Shown in pieces: positions 1 to 5,332 of a DNA stretch of 8,054 nucleotides. A model generated the notes under the pieces. That model worked only from the letters and a program-made list of their open reading frames with translations, had not been told where the DNA came from and ran no database searches. Source of the DNA: Parachlamydiaceae bacterium (lineage in GTDB: Bacteria; Chlamydiota; Chlamydiia; Chlamydiales; Parachlamydiaceae); assembly GCA_013698165.1 (NCBI GenBank), contig JACCVN010000288.1, positions 1 through 8,054 on the forward strand, written 5' to 3'. A program made the position numbers and the translations under genes. How positions within the stretch are numbered: the first letter of the stretch is position 1; every line of letters begins with the position of its first letter.

Positions 1-229
1 TTTCTTTACGAGCTGATTCCCCCGCTTTACGAATGGCATCAGTAAGTTCATTCGCTTTTGCGAAGCCGTAGCCTACGCGACCTTTACCATCACCAACGAC
101 AATTAGAGCTGAAAAGCTGAACTTGCGTCCACCTTTTACGACTTTAGAACAGCGATTGATATGTAGAACTTTTTCGGTCAAGTCACTGTTGACTTTATCT
201 TTTTTTTGAGAATCGCTATGTTTAGCCAT
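1..229 (-). CDS. rpsE: 30S ribosomal protein S5, N-terminal part (truncated by window edge)
   Basis: This is the first 76 codons of S5, a 30S protein near the decoding region and mRNA entry site that contributes to translational accuracy. The frame is open from the ATG at 227-229 to the left edge, with no stop. The first 20 residues are polar and lysine-rich, as in chlamydial-type S5. They are followed by the start of the S5 double-stranded-RNA-binding-like domain: KVVKGGRKFSFSALIVVGDG at residues 29-48, then KGRVGYGFAKANE at 49-61. AGGA lies 7 bases before the ATG and supports this start. The gene follows rplR after a 39-base gap in the usual spc order. The C-terminal half, including the rest of the S5 fold, is outside the window. 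Identification is secure from the motif and context. Confidence 0.97.
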   Translation of the reverse strand, partial: MAKHSDSQKKDKVNSDLTEKVLHINRCSKVVKGGRKFSFSALIVVGDGKGRVGYGFAKANELTDAIRKAGESARKE

Positions 230-268
230 GTCTTCATCCTAAAATATGAACGTATAAAACAAACTGGA

Positions 269-640
269 TTAAAATTTCAAACCAGCGTTGCGAGCAGCCT
301 CTGCGAGTTCCGCCAATAGACCAGTGTACTTATAAGGTCCACGATCAAAGACGACTTCTTTAATGCTTTGTAGTTTAGCTTTTTCGGCAATATATTCCCC
401 GAGTTTTCGAGCGCTAGCTTTTGACTTACGGTTAAATTCCGTGTCGCGTAACTCTTTAGAAGAAGTAGAAATTCCTGCAAGAGTAACGCTGTTATCGTCA
501 TCGATTAGCTGCACTTGCAAGTGGTTATTACTTTTAAAGACCGAAAGGCGAGGTTTAAGGGAAGTCCCTTTTAGCCTTTTGCGTACACGCATCGCACGTG
601 TGATTCGTTTTTGTTGAACTTTCGTTAATGATTTTCTCAT
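269..640 (-). CDS. rplR: 50S ribosomal protein L18
   Basis: L18 binds 5S rRNA, together with L5, in the central protuberance of the large subunit. The 123-residue product matches the bacterial family length. The N-terminus is strongly basic (roughly residues 1-31, with many Arg/Lys), which is the disordered 5S-binding tail. The globular domain follows, with PRLSVFKSNNHLQVQLIDDD at 30-49. The family-typical C-terminus is present: VVFDRGPYKYTG at 96-107, then an alanine-rich helix ending NAGLKF. AAGG four bases before the ATG serves as ribosome binding site. The gene sits between rplF (22-base gap) and rpsE (39-base gap), as in most bacterial spc operons. No oddities are seen. Confidence 0.97.
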   Translation of the reverse strand: MRKSLTKVQQKRITRAMRVRKRLKGTSLKPRLSVFKSNNHLQVQLIDDDNSVTLAGISTSSKELRDTEFNRKSKASARKLGEYIAEKAKLQSIKEVVFDRGPYKYTGLLAELAEAARNAGLKF

Positions 641-662
641 AAACCCTTAATACTTACAATTT

Positions 663-1205
663 TTACTTTTTAGCAGCAGCTTTTCCAGCTTTCTTGCGTA
701 CATGTTCACCTGAGTAGCGTATGCCTTTACCTTGATAAGGTTCTGGTGGTCGGACAGCGCGCACAGTTGCAGCGAACTGACCTACTTGCTGTTTATCGTT
801 GCCTTGAACAGTAATCTGGGTATTTTTTTCAACGCTAACAGTGATTCCGTTAGGAATAGTCACTTTAGTCGGATGAGAAAAGCCTACTTGCAAGTCTAAC
901 AAATGACCTTGCACAGCAGCGCGGTAACCCACACCGATCATTTCAAGTTTCTTTTCGAAGCCAGTGTTAACACCCACAACCATGTTATTGATTAGTGAGC
1001 GATAGAGGCCATGAAATTTACCTTGGTCTTGATGTGTTTCAGCCAAAGTCACCACGAGGTGACCGCCATCAATATGGTATTGAATACCTGGCAATAATTT
1101 AAAACTTAGTGTTCCTCGTTTACCTTTTACGCTGATCAGATCGCCAACTGTGTTGACTTCGGTACCTGCAGGAAGAGGAACTGGATCTTTACCTTTACGA
1201 GACAT
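663..1205 (-). CDS. rplF: 50S ribosomal protein L6
   Basis: L6 binds 23S rRNA near the sarcin-ricin loop and the L7/L12 stalk base, so it sits beside the factor-binding site. The 180-residue protein has the expected two tandem L6 domains. The N-terminus is MSRKGKDPVPLPAG, and the C-terminal signature PEPYQGKGIRYSGE lies at about 153-166. An alanine/lysine-rich tail ends KAAAKK. The start is well fixed by TAAGGAG, nearly a full anti-Shine-Dalgarno match, about 8 bases before the ATG. This is one of the strongest binding sites in the window. The gap from rpsH is 34 bases and has no obvious hairpin. The length is close to the usual 175-185 residues and no key region is missing. Confidence 0.97.
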   Translation of the reverse strand: MSRKGKDPVPLPAGTEVNTVGDLISVKGKRGTLSFKLLPGIQYHIDGGHLVVTLAETHQDQGKFHGLYRSLINNMVVGVNTGFEKKLEMIGVGYRAAVQGHLLDLQVGFSHPTKVTIPNGITVSVEKNTQITVQGNDKQQVGQFAATVRAVRPPEPYQGKGIRYSGEHVRKKAGKAAAKK

Positions 1206-1239
1206 GACAAATTGCTCCTTAAATATACAGCATGCGGTT

Positions 1240-1641
1240 CTACCAAACTAGGCAGAGGATTTCACCACCAATATTTCGTTTCATTGCTTCATTACCTGGT
1301 AAAACGCCCTGAGATGTTGACACGATAGAAAGACCCATACCACCATAAAAGCGTGGAATATCTTCATGTTTCACATAGCGACGGAGTCCTGGTTTAGACA
1401 TACGGCGCAGCCCTTGAATAACAGGATGACGACCGGCGCCATACTTTAAAAAGAGCCGCATAGTGCCACGTTTCTTGCTATCTTGCTTGACTAGGAAGCT
1501 TTCAATGAAACCTTGATTTTTCAGGATTTCAGCAATATTCTGCTTAATCTTGCTCCAAGGCATATCGACATAGCGGTGCTCTGCTTTAATTGCGTTGCGA
1601 ATCCTTGTGAGGAAATCAGCTATTGGATCGCTAATTGCCAT
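1240..1641 (-). CDS. rpsH: 30S ribosomal protein S8
   Basis: S8 binds the central domain of 16S rRNA (helix 21 region) early in 30S assembly. In E. coli it is also the translational repressor of the spc operon. The 133-residue product begins MAISDPIADFLTRIRNAI, the classic S8 N-terminus. It ends with the family signature STSQGVLPGNEAMKRNIGGE followed by ILCLVW, containing the RNA-contacting Ser-Thr-Ser loop. A purine-rich stretch (AAGGGGAGAAGGAAAA) precedes the ATG and contains two overlapping Shine-Dalgarno-like cores. The gene begins only 18 bases after rplE. In most bacteria rpsN lies between these two genes, so its absence here is informative. Whether S8 autoregulates this operon cannot be told from the sequence. 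Confidence 0.97.
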   Translation of the reverse strand: MAISDPIADFLTRIRNAIKAEHRYVDMPWSKIKQNIAEILKNQGFIESFLVKQDSKKRGTMRLFLKYGAGRHPVIQGLRRMSKPGLRRYVKHEDIPRFYGGMGLSIVSTSQGVLPGNEAMKRNIGGEILCLVW

Positions 1642-1659
1642 TTTTCCTTCTCCCCTTTC

Positions 1660-2214
1660 TTAAGCTACAGCTATCGGTAAATTTTTAAAAGGAAGCCCGA
1701 GCAGACGCAATAGCTCAATGCATTCCTCATCAGTCTTGGCACTGGTAACAAAAGATATATTCATCCCCTGTGCCCTTTTTACTTCATCTAAGTTGATCTC
1801 AGGAAATACCTGTTGATCTGAAAGACCTAAACTAAAGTTACCACGACCATCACATTTTGATTCGAAGCCGCGAAAATCGCGGATACGAGGACAAACAATA
1901 TTGAAAAAGCGGTCGATAAAGTCAAACATTCTCAGGCCGCGTAAAGTAACTTTCAATCCAATGGGCTGTTTTTCCCTAAGTTTAAAATTGGAAATCGCTT
2001 TCTTTGCCTTAGTGATAATCGGTTTTTGACCTGAGAGCAGAGTCAATTCCTTAATACAGTCTTGCATGGCGTTTTTATCTTTGGACGCTTCAGCAATACC
2101 CATGTTGATAACCACCTTTTGAAGGCCAGGATTCATCATTGGATTAGTGTATTCAAACTTTTTCTGCATCTCGGATTTTACGACCTCGAGATATCTTTTC
2201 TTTAACCTAGACAT
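1660..2214 (-). CDS. rplE: 50S ribosomal protein L5
   Basis: L5 binds 5S rRNA in the central protuberance and contacts the P-site tRNA elbow and the S13 bridge. The 184-residue protein covers the full family length of about 180. The recognisable L5 core is LQKVVINMGIAEASKDK at about 31-47. It is followed by the GQKPIITKAKKAISNFKLRE segment (62-81), which includes the loop facing P-site tRNA. The conserved RIRDFRGF (111-118) and GNFSLGLSDQQVFPEI (125-140) lie further on. AAGG four bases before the ATG is the likely binding site. rplX lies 16 bases upstream. The next gene downstream is rpsH rather than rpsN, a gene-order feature shared with Chlamydia as I recall it. Confidence 0.97.
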   Translation of the reverse strand: MSRLKKRYLEVVKSEMQKKFEYTNPMMNPGLQKVVINMGIAEASKDKNAMQDCIKELTLLSGQKPIITKAKKAISNFKLREKQPIGLKVTLRGLRMFDFIDRFFNIVCPRIRDFRGFESKCDGRGNFSLGLSDQQVFPEINLDEVKRAQGMNISFVTSAKTDEECIELLRLLGLPFKNLPIAVA

Positions 2215-2230
2215 TTTACCTTAAACTCAT

Positions 2231-2596
2231 TTATTGTTTTTTTATTGATCTGTAGGTAACTGCTTGTTCGCCATTCATATAATATAGCTCGCGATCACCA
2301 GCGTCATTTGCGCGAACTCTCAGTTTTACAGGTTTACCATCAACGCAGACACAAACATTAGAGATATGGATCGGCTTTTCGAGTTCAACGATCGCGCCTT
2401 TTGGTTGTGCTTGAGTGGCTTTAACGTGCTTTTTGCGCACATTTAGGCCTTGCACAACAACGCCGCTTTCATTGCTTGACAGTACGACACCGGTACGACC
2501 GCGGCTTGCACCACTAAGCACAATAACAGTATCCCCTTTGCGCACTTTCTTTGAAGCGCTTGGAGCGACTTTCTGTTCTCTAGATTTCTTTTTCAT
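2231..2596 (-). CDS. rplX: 50S ribosomal protein L24
   Basis: L24 is an assembly-initiating 23S rRNA-binding protein located near the polypeptide tunnel exit. The 121-residue product has a KOW motif near the N-terminus: VRKGDTVIVLSGASRGRTGV at 18-37. The L24 middle follows: NVRKKHVKATQAQPKGAIVE at about 52-71, then PIHISNVCVCVDGKP. Bacterial L24 is usually 100-110 residues. The excess lies in a basic extension of about 16 residues before the KOW domain and a slightly long C-terminus. The extension appears to be translated, because the ATG at 2594-2596 has GAAGG 7 bases upstream and no internal ATG occurs before the KOW motif. It starts 15 bases after rplN. Confidence 0.96.
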   Translation of the reverse strand: MKKKSREQKVAPSASKKVRKGDTVIVLSGASRGRTGVVLSSNESGVVVQGLNVRKKHVKATQAQPKGAIVELEKPIHISNVCVCVDGKPVKLRVRANDAGDRELYYMNGEQAVTYRSIKKQ

Positions 2597-2611
2597 TTAC
2601 GTGCCTTCAAT

Positions 2612-2980
2612 TTATATCACTTCAGGTGCTAGCGAAACGATTTTCAAAAAATCGCGATCGCGCACTTCACGAGCCACCGGTCCGAAGATACGAGTTCCGC
2701 GTGGTTGGTTTTTATCATCGATGATGACACAGCTATTGCTATCAAAGCGTAGCTTTGTGCCATCTTTGCGATTGATATATTTCTTTTGTCTGACGATTAC
2801 GGCTTTAACAACGTCACCCTTTTTGACAGGGCTATTTGGATCGGCTTCTTTTACAGAACAAACAATAATATCACCAACAGAGGCATAGCGACGTCTGGAT
2901 CCCCCGAGAACCTTAAAACACTTGACCCGCTTCGCACCGCTGTTATCTGCGACTTTAAGCTGGGTTTCTTGCTGAATCAT
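2612..2980 (-). CDS. rplN: 50S ribosomal protein L14
   Basis: L14 binds 23S rRNA on the subunit interface and, with L19, forms a bridge to 16S rRNA. It is also the docking site of the silencing factor RsfS in bacteria that have it. The 122-residue length is exactly the usual one. The N-terminus is MIQQETQLKVADNSGAKRVK, followed by KVLGGSRRRYASVGDIIVCS at about 23-42. The C-terminal half has GTRIFGPVAREVRDRDFLKI (95-114). An in-frame TAA eight bases upstream of the ATG excludes a longer protein. CGGAG lies 10 bases before the ATG. This gene opens the spc-like half and is preceded by a 169-base gap with a promoter-like sequence (3039-3067), so it is probably transcribed both by read-through and independently. 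Confidence 0.97.
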   Translation of the reverse strand: MIQQETQLKVADNSGAKRVKCFKVLGGSRRRYASVGDIIVCSVKEADPNSPVKKGDVVKAVIVRQKKYINRKDGTKLRFDSNSCVIIDDKNQPRGTRIFGPVAREVRDRDFLKIVSLAPEVI

Positions 2981-3038
2981 GACCCATTAACTCCGATTTA
3001 ACTAATTTCGTAACGATTGTGTAGCCAAAGTGACTGGG

Positions 3039-3067
3039 ATTATACTGAAGATTGAAATCTTCAGCAA
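3039..3067 (-). promoter_or_regulatory. Predicted housekeeping-sigma promoter for rplN and downstream spc genes
   Basis: Read on the minus strand, TTGCTG (3062-3067) is followed by a 17-bp spacer and a perfect TATAAT (3039-3044). The -10 is consensus, the spacing is optimal, and the -35 matches TTGACA at three of six positions. Transcription would start near 3031-3033 and give an untranslated leader of about 50 bases before the rplN ATG. It lies in the only long intergenic gap of the window and points in the right direction. The spacer is mostly filled by an inverted repeat (3045-3064) that also overlaps the -35. The assignment is by sequence match only and no transcript evidence is available here. 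Confidence 0.65.
3045..3064 (-). repeat. Perfect inverted repeat inside the rplN promoter spacer
   Basis: Two perfectly complementary 8-bp arms (CTGAAGAT at 3045-3052 and ATCTTCAG at 3057-3064) flank a 4-base loop. One arm abuts the TATAAT and the other overlaps the -35 hexamer by three bases. As DNA it would suit a dimeric repressor or activator. As RNA in transcripts reading through from rpsQ it would form an 8-bp hairpin. No run of T follows it, so it is not a typical terminator. It does not resemble the CIRCE element bound by HrcA. Confidence 0.7.
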
Positions 3068-3115
3068 GCACAATCATATTGGCTAAACTGACTTATAAAC
3101 TCTGCAGTCAATTTG

Positions 3116-3131
3116 CGCTCTTTAAAGAGCG
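3116..3131 (-). repeat. Perfect 16-bp palindrome downstream of rpsQ
   Basis: CGCTCTTTAAAGAGCG reads identically on both strands. It begins 18 bases after the rpsQ stop. As RNA it would form a 6-bp stem with a UUAA loop. A second, bulged outer stem is possible from GCAGT (3104-3108) and ACTGC (3135-3139). There is no T-run after it on either strand, so a standard intrinsic terminator is not supported. It may instead mark the 3' end of an rpsQ-terminated mRNA, a processing site or a protein-binding site. Confidence 0.6.
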
Positions 3132-3149
3132 TTAACTGCTGAGAATATA

Positions 3150-3407
3150 TCATGGAGCTACTGCAACCACGCGCCAGCGCTTTAACTTGGACATGGGCCG
3201 TGTTTCAACTATTTCTACAACCGCTCCGATTTCCAAAGGCTGGAGTTCGTTGTGCGCATAATATTTCTTATTGCGTGCAACAACTTTACCGTACTCTGGA
3301 TGGCGGATAGTGCGTTGTACTTTGACAACAACCGTCTTATCCATTTTATTGGAAACGACGACACCCTTTTTTCTTTTTCGATTTGTCTTAAATTCTTCTG
3401 CTTCCAT
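3150..3407 (-). CDS. rpsQ: 30S ribosomal protein S17
   Basis: S17 is an OB-fold protein that binds the 5' domain of 16S rRNA and is a primary assembly protein. The 85-residue product carries the family signature: KGVVVSNKMDKTVVVKVQRT at about 13-32, then RHPEYGKVVARNKKYYAHNE. The C-terminus is PMSKLKRWRVVAVAP. Two tandem ATGs exist at 3408-3410 and 3405-3407. The binding site GAGG ends 3 bases before the first and 6 before the second, so the second is preferred, but a one-residue-longer protein cannot be excluded. The binding site overlaps the rpmC stop codon (TAGAGG), suggesting translational coupling. It is the last gene of the S10-like block; a 169-base gap follows. Confidence 0.96.
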   Translation of the reverse strand: MEAEEFKTNRKRKKGVVVSNKMDKTVVVKVQRTIRHPEYGKVVARNKKYYAHNELQPLEIGAVVEIVETRPMSKLKRWRVVAVAP

Positions 3408-3416
3408 CATATTCCT

Positions 3417-3632
3417 CTAGGTTGCACTATTCTTTGAGGCCGACTGTTTCTCTTGAAGAATTGTCAGCAGCCTAGCGATATCTTTTCTCTTAATGCGCAG
3501 TAGATGAGGCTTTTCAAGTTTCTTGTCATGCTGCATCTTGTTCCGGAGATGAAAAAGTTCCTTACGAGTCTCGTTGTAGGTTTCTTCTAAATCTTCTACG
3601 GATTTGTCTCTAAAATCATTTGCTTTTGTCAT
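3417..3632 (-). CDS. rpmC: 50S ribosomal protein L29
   Basis: L29 is a small, two-helix protein beside the polypeptide tunnel exit. It neighbours L23, which is part of the docking platform for trigger factor and signal recognition particle. The 71-residue product is within the 60-75 residue range of the family. It has the typical pattern: an N-terminal helix (FRDKSVEDLEETYNETRKEL), then FHLRNKMQHDKKLEKPHLLR, then the basic second helix KRKDIARLLTILQE. GAGG, which overlaps the TGA stop of rplP, lies 7 bases before the ATG, so translation of the two genes is probably coupled. The last ten or so residues (KQSASKNSAT) are polar and look unstructured. Confidence 0.95.
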   Translation of the reverse strand: MTKANDFRDKSVEDLEETYNETRKELFHLRNKMQHDKKLEKPHLLRIKRKDIARLLTILQEKQSASKNSAT

Positions 3633-3641
3633 GCCACTACC

Positions 3642-4061
3642 TCAAACATGTTCAATGCGTTCAACGAAGCGCGTTCTAATTCCCAGCTTAGCTGAAGCGC
3701 GTCTTAGAGCACTTTGCGCCATTTCGCGAGGAACGTTTGCAACTTCGAATAACACTCTACCAGGTTTAACGACTGCAACCCAGTGGTCAACAGCGCCTTT
3801 ACCCTTACCCATACGCACTTCTGCCGGTTTCTTAGTCACGGGTTTGGATGGGAAAATTCTAATCCACACTTTACCACGACGTTGAAAATAGCGATTAATT
3901 GCTACGCGGCAAGCTTCGATTTGCTGGTTGGTGATCCAACCTCTATCTAGGACTTGCATACCAAATTCACCAAAATGAACAAAATTGCCGCCTTTGCTGA
4001 TGCCGGCCATTTGTCCTTTCTGCACTTTACGGTGCTTAGTCTTTTTAGGCATTAAGGCCAT
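3642..4061 (-). CDS. rplP: 50S ribosomal protein L16
   Basis: L16 is a late-assembly 50S protein that helps position A-site and P-site tRNA near the peptidyl transferase centre. The 139-residue protein has the N-terminus MPKKTKHRKVQKGQMAG (from residue 4), the central GWITNQQIEACRVAINRYFQ (41-60), and the loop KPAEVRMGKGKGAVDHWV (78-95). The loop includes Arg83, which corresponds to the arginine hydroxylated in E. coli L16. The start ATG overlaps the rpsC TAA by one base (TAATG), so re-initiation by the same ribosome is likely. Another ATG three codons in (4050-4052) would give the shorter MPKKT start; the overlap geometry favours the longer one. Confidence 0.97.
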   Translation of the reverse strand: MALMPKKTKHRKVQKGQMAGISKGGNFVHFGEFGMQVLDRGWITNQQIEACRVAINRYFQRRGKVWIRIFPSKPVTKKPAEVRMGKGKGAVDHWVAVVKPGRVLFEVANVPREMAQSALRRASAKLGIRTRFVERIEHV

Positions 4062-4708
4062 TATGCGACCTCCTTCTTCACCAGCGAATCATCACCACGG
4101 TAGATCCATACTTTAACGCCGATGCTGCCATAAGTCGTTTCAGCGCGTCCATAAGCGAAGTCGATATCAGCACGAAGTGTATGTAGAGGAGTGCTTCCTT
4201 CTTTATACCATTCAGTACGAGCGATCTCAGCGCCGCCTAAGCGACCGGACACTTGTACTTTAATCCCTAGAGCGCCTGCATCCATGGATGCCTGCATTGC
4301 TTTACGCATAGCACGGCGGAATGGAATTCTTCTTTCTAGTTGTTTGCCAATGGCATCAGCCATGATTTTAGCATCGAGGTCCGGGCGTTTAATTTCTTCA
4401 ACTTCGATCCAAACTTCTTTGCCGGTAAGCTTTGAGAGCTCCGTTTTAAGAACGTCGATTTCAGCGCCTTTTTTACCAATGACTAAACCAGGTCTAGCAG
4501 TGTGTATAGTGACTTCGATTTTTTCGCTCATGCGGCGAATAACAACCTTGGAAGTCCCTTGCATAGCTGCTTTTTTCATCAGGTACCTGCGGATTTCATT
4601 ATCTTGAATTAGCAGATTTCCGAATTCTTGTTTATTAGCATACCACTTTGAGCGCCAATTGCGATTGCGGATAAGACGCAGACCGATTGGATTTGCCTTC
4701 TGTCCCAT
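4061..4708 (-). CDS. rpsC: 30S ribosomal protein S3
   Basis: S3 lines the mRNA entry channel of the 30S subunit and helps its helicase activity. The 215-residue protein begins MGQKANPIGLRLIRNRNWRS, the standard S3 start. It contains a type II KH domain with the RNA-binding GXXG loop VIGKKGAE at about 76-83. The C-terminal S3 domain follows, with VQVSGRLGGAEIARTEWYKE and PLHTLRADIDFAYGRAETTY. It ends shortly after the conserved VWIYRGD and so lacks the longer basic tail of the 233-residue E. coli protein; short tails are common. The start is firm: AAGGAG lies 7 bases upstream and its first bases form part of the rplV stop codon. The stop overlaps the rplP ATG by one base. Confidence 0.97.
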   Translation of the reverse strand: MGQKANPIGLRLIRNRNWRSKWYANKQEFGNLLIQDNEIRRYLMKKAAMQGTSKVVIRRMSEKIEVTIHTARPGLVIGKKGAEIDVLKTELSKLTGKEVWIEVEEIKRPDLDAKIMADAIGKQLERRIPFRRAMRKAMQASMDAGALGIKVQVSGRLGGAEIARTEWYKEGSTPLHTLRADIDFAYGRAETTYGSIGVKVWIYRGDDSLVKKEVA

Positions 4709-4719
4709 TCAAATACTCC

Positions 4720-5055
4720 TTATACTTCGCCAACAATCACTGTAAAGTGACTCGTCCTTTTTAAAATCGGATGACGGCCGCCACGGTTTTTAGGTTTTGC
4801 ACGTTTTAACGTCGGGCCTTCATCGACGCGCACCTCTTTAATAATGAGATTTTCTCGCCGCAGATCATTTTTTGATTCAGCGTTTGCGACAGCACTGTCC
4901 AGAGTTTTCTTAAGGAGGCGACCCCCTCTAAGATTACTAAAGAGCAACTGTGTGGTTGCTTGTGGAACAGTTTTTCCTCGAATAAGTCCAGCAGCTAATC
5001 GCGCTTTGCGTGGGCTGATTCGGACATATTTAGTGACAGCTTTAGCATCATTCAT
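4720..5055 (-). CDS. rplV: 50S ribosomal protein L22
   Basis: L22 binds all domains of 23S rRNA, and its long beta-hairpin lines the nascent-peptide tunnel opposite L4. The 111-residue length is usual. The N-terminal KYVRISPRKARLAAGLIRGK (9-28) is highly characteristic. The hairpin region runs from EVRVDEGPTLKRAKPKNRGG (74-93) to HPILKRTSHFTVIV. In E. coli a Met-Lys-Arg triplet in this hairpin is deleted in some erythromycin-resistant mutants; here the equivalent is Leu-Lys-Arg (83-85), with no deletion. AAGG lies 8 bases before the ATG in an 11-base gap after rpsS. The next gene, rpsC, has a ribosome binding site embedded in this gene's stop codon. Confidence 0.97.
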   Translation of the reverse strand: MNDAKAVTKYVRISPRKARLAAGLIRGKTVPQATTQLLFSNLRGGRLLKKTLDSAVANAESKNDLRRENLIIKEVRVDEGPTLKRAKPKNRGGRHPILKRTSHFTVIVGEV

Positions 5056-5066
5056 TGCAGCGACCT

Positions 5067-5330
5067 TTACTTCTTAATTGGGTGTCCTTTAAATAGACGC
5101 GTGGGTGAAAACTCTCCCAAGCGGTGACCGACCATGTTTTCAGAAACAAATACGGTAAGAAACTTGCGTCCATTATGGACTTCAAAAGTTAGCCCGATCA
5201 TTTCAGGAATAATCATGGAACGTCTGGACCACGTTTTAATCGATTTCTTATCCCCTTTTTTAACGTGATCATTAACCTTTTTTAGGAGGTGGTGATCAAC
5301 AAAGGGCCCCTTTTTTAAGGATCTAGCCAT
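5067..5330 (-). CDS. rpsS: 30S ribosomal protein S19
   Basis: S19 sits in the head of the 30S subunit with S13 and contributes to the bridge with the 50S central protuberance near the A-site tRNA. The 87-residue product begins MARSLKKGPFVDHHLLKKV, the standard N-terminus. It includes KTWSRRSMIIPEMIGLTFEV (33-52), HNGRKFLTVFVSENMVGHRL and GEFSPTRLFKGHP, which together form the S19 signature. It starts two bases after the rplB stop codon. The purine-rich end of rplB (AAGGAAGAAG) supplies a binding site, so coupling to L2 translation is likely. No deviations are seen. Confidence 0.97.
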   Translation of the reverse strand: MARSLKKGPFVDHHLLKKVNDHVKKGDKKSIKTWSRRSMIIPEMIGLTFEVHNGRKFLTVFVSENMVGHRLGEFSPTRLFKGHPIKK

Positions 5331-5332
5331 AC

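Larger units (their letters stand above)
3015..3085 (-). other. Two crossing pairs of complementary 7-mers flanking the rplN promoter
   Basis: GATTGTG (3015-3021) is the exact reverse complement of CACAATC (3069-3075). The adjacent TAGCCAA (3022-3028) is the exact reverse complement of TTGGCTA (3079-3085). The order A, B, A', B' means the two pairings cross: they would be mutually exclusive as simple stems or would form a pseudoknot. Both enclose the promoter-spacer hairpin at 3045-3064. One member of each pair lies downstream of the predicted transcription start and one upstream, so the pairings could form only in read-through RNA and not in RNA started at the rplN promoter. The repeats are seen directly; a function is conjecture. 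Confidence 0.45.

Noticed and set aside
3045..3064. CIRCE element (HrcA operator).
   Set aside because: CIRCE has longer arms (TTAGCACTC and GAGTGCTAA) with a 9-base spacer; neither sequence nor spacing matches.
2955..3077. A 40-codon minus-strand reading frame in the rpsQ-rplN gap that runs out of frame into rplN (begins MIVLAEDFNL).
   Set aside because: It has no Shine-Dalgarno sequence before its ATG, its start lies upstream of the predicted rplN transcription start, and it overlaps rplN in another frame. An open frame of this length is not rare by chance, and the product resembles nothing I recognise.
3083..3111. Alternative rplN promoter using TTGACT (minus strand, 3106-3111) as the -35.
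   Set aside because: Although the -35 matches five of six bases, no acceptable -10 occurs 16-18 bp downstream (GTTTAG or similar), whereas the site at 3039-3067 has a perfect -10.
3116..3131. Rho-independent terminator after rpsQ.
   Set aside because: The palindrome forms only a 6-bp stem and is followed by CAAATTGAC on the coding strand, not a T-run; the opposite strand also lacks one. It is reported as a palindrome only.
4191..4607. A 138-codon plus-strand open frame opposite rpsC.
   Set aside because: It lies wholly antisense to a highly conserved gene and its protein has no recognisable domain. The other long plus-strand frames (for example 2415-2888 and 3604-3885) are rejected for the same reason.
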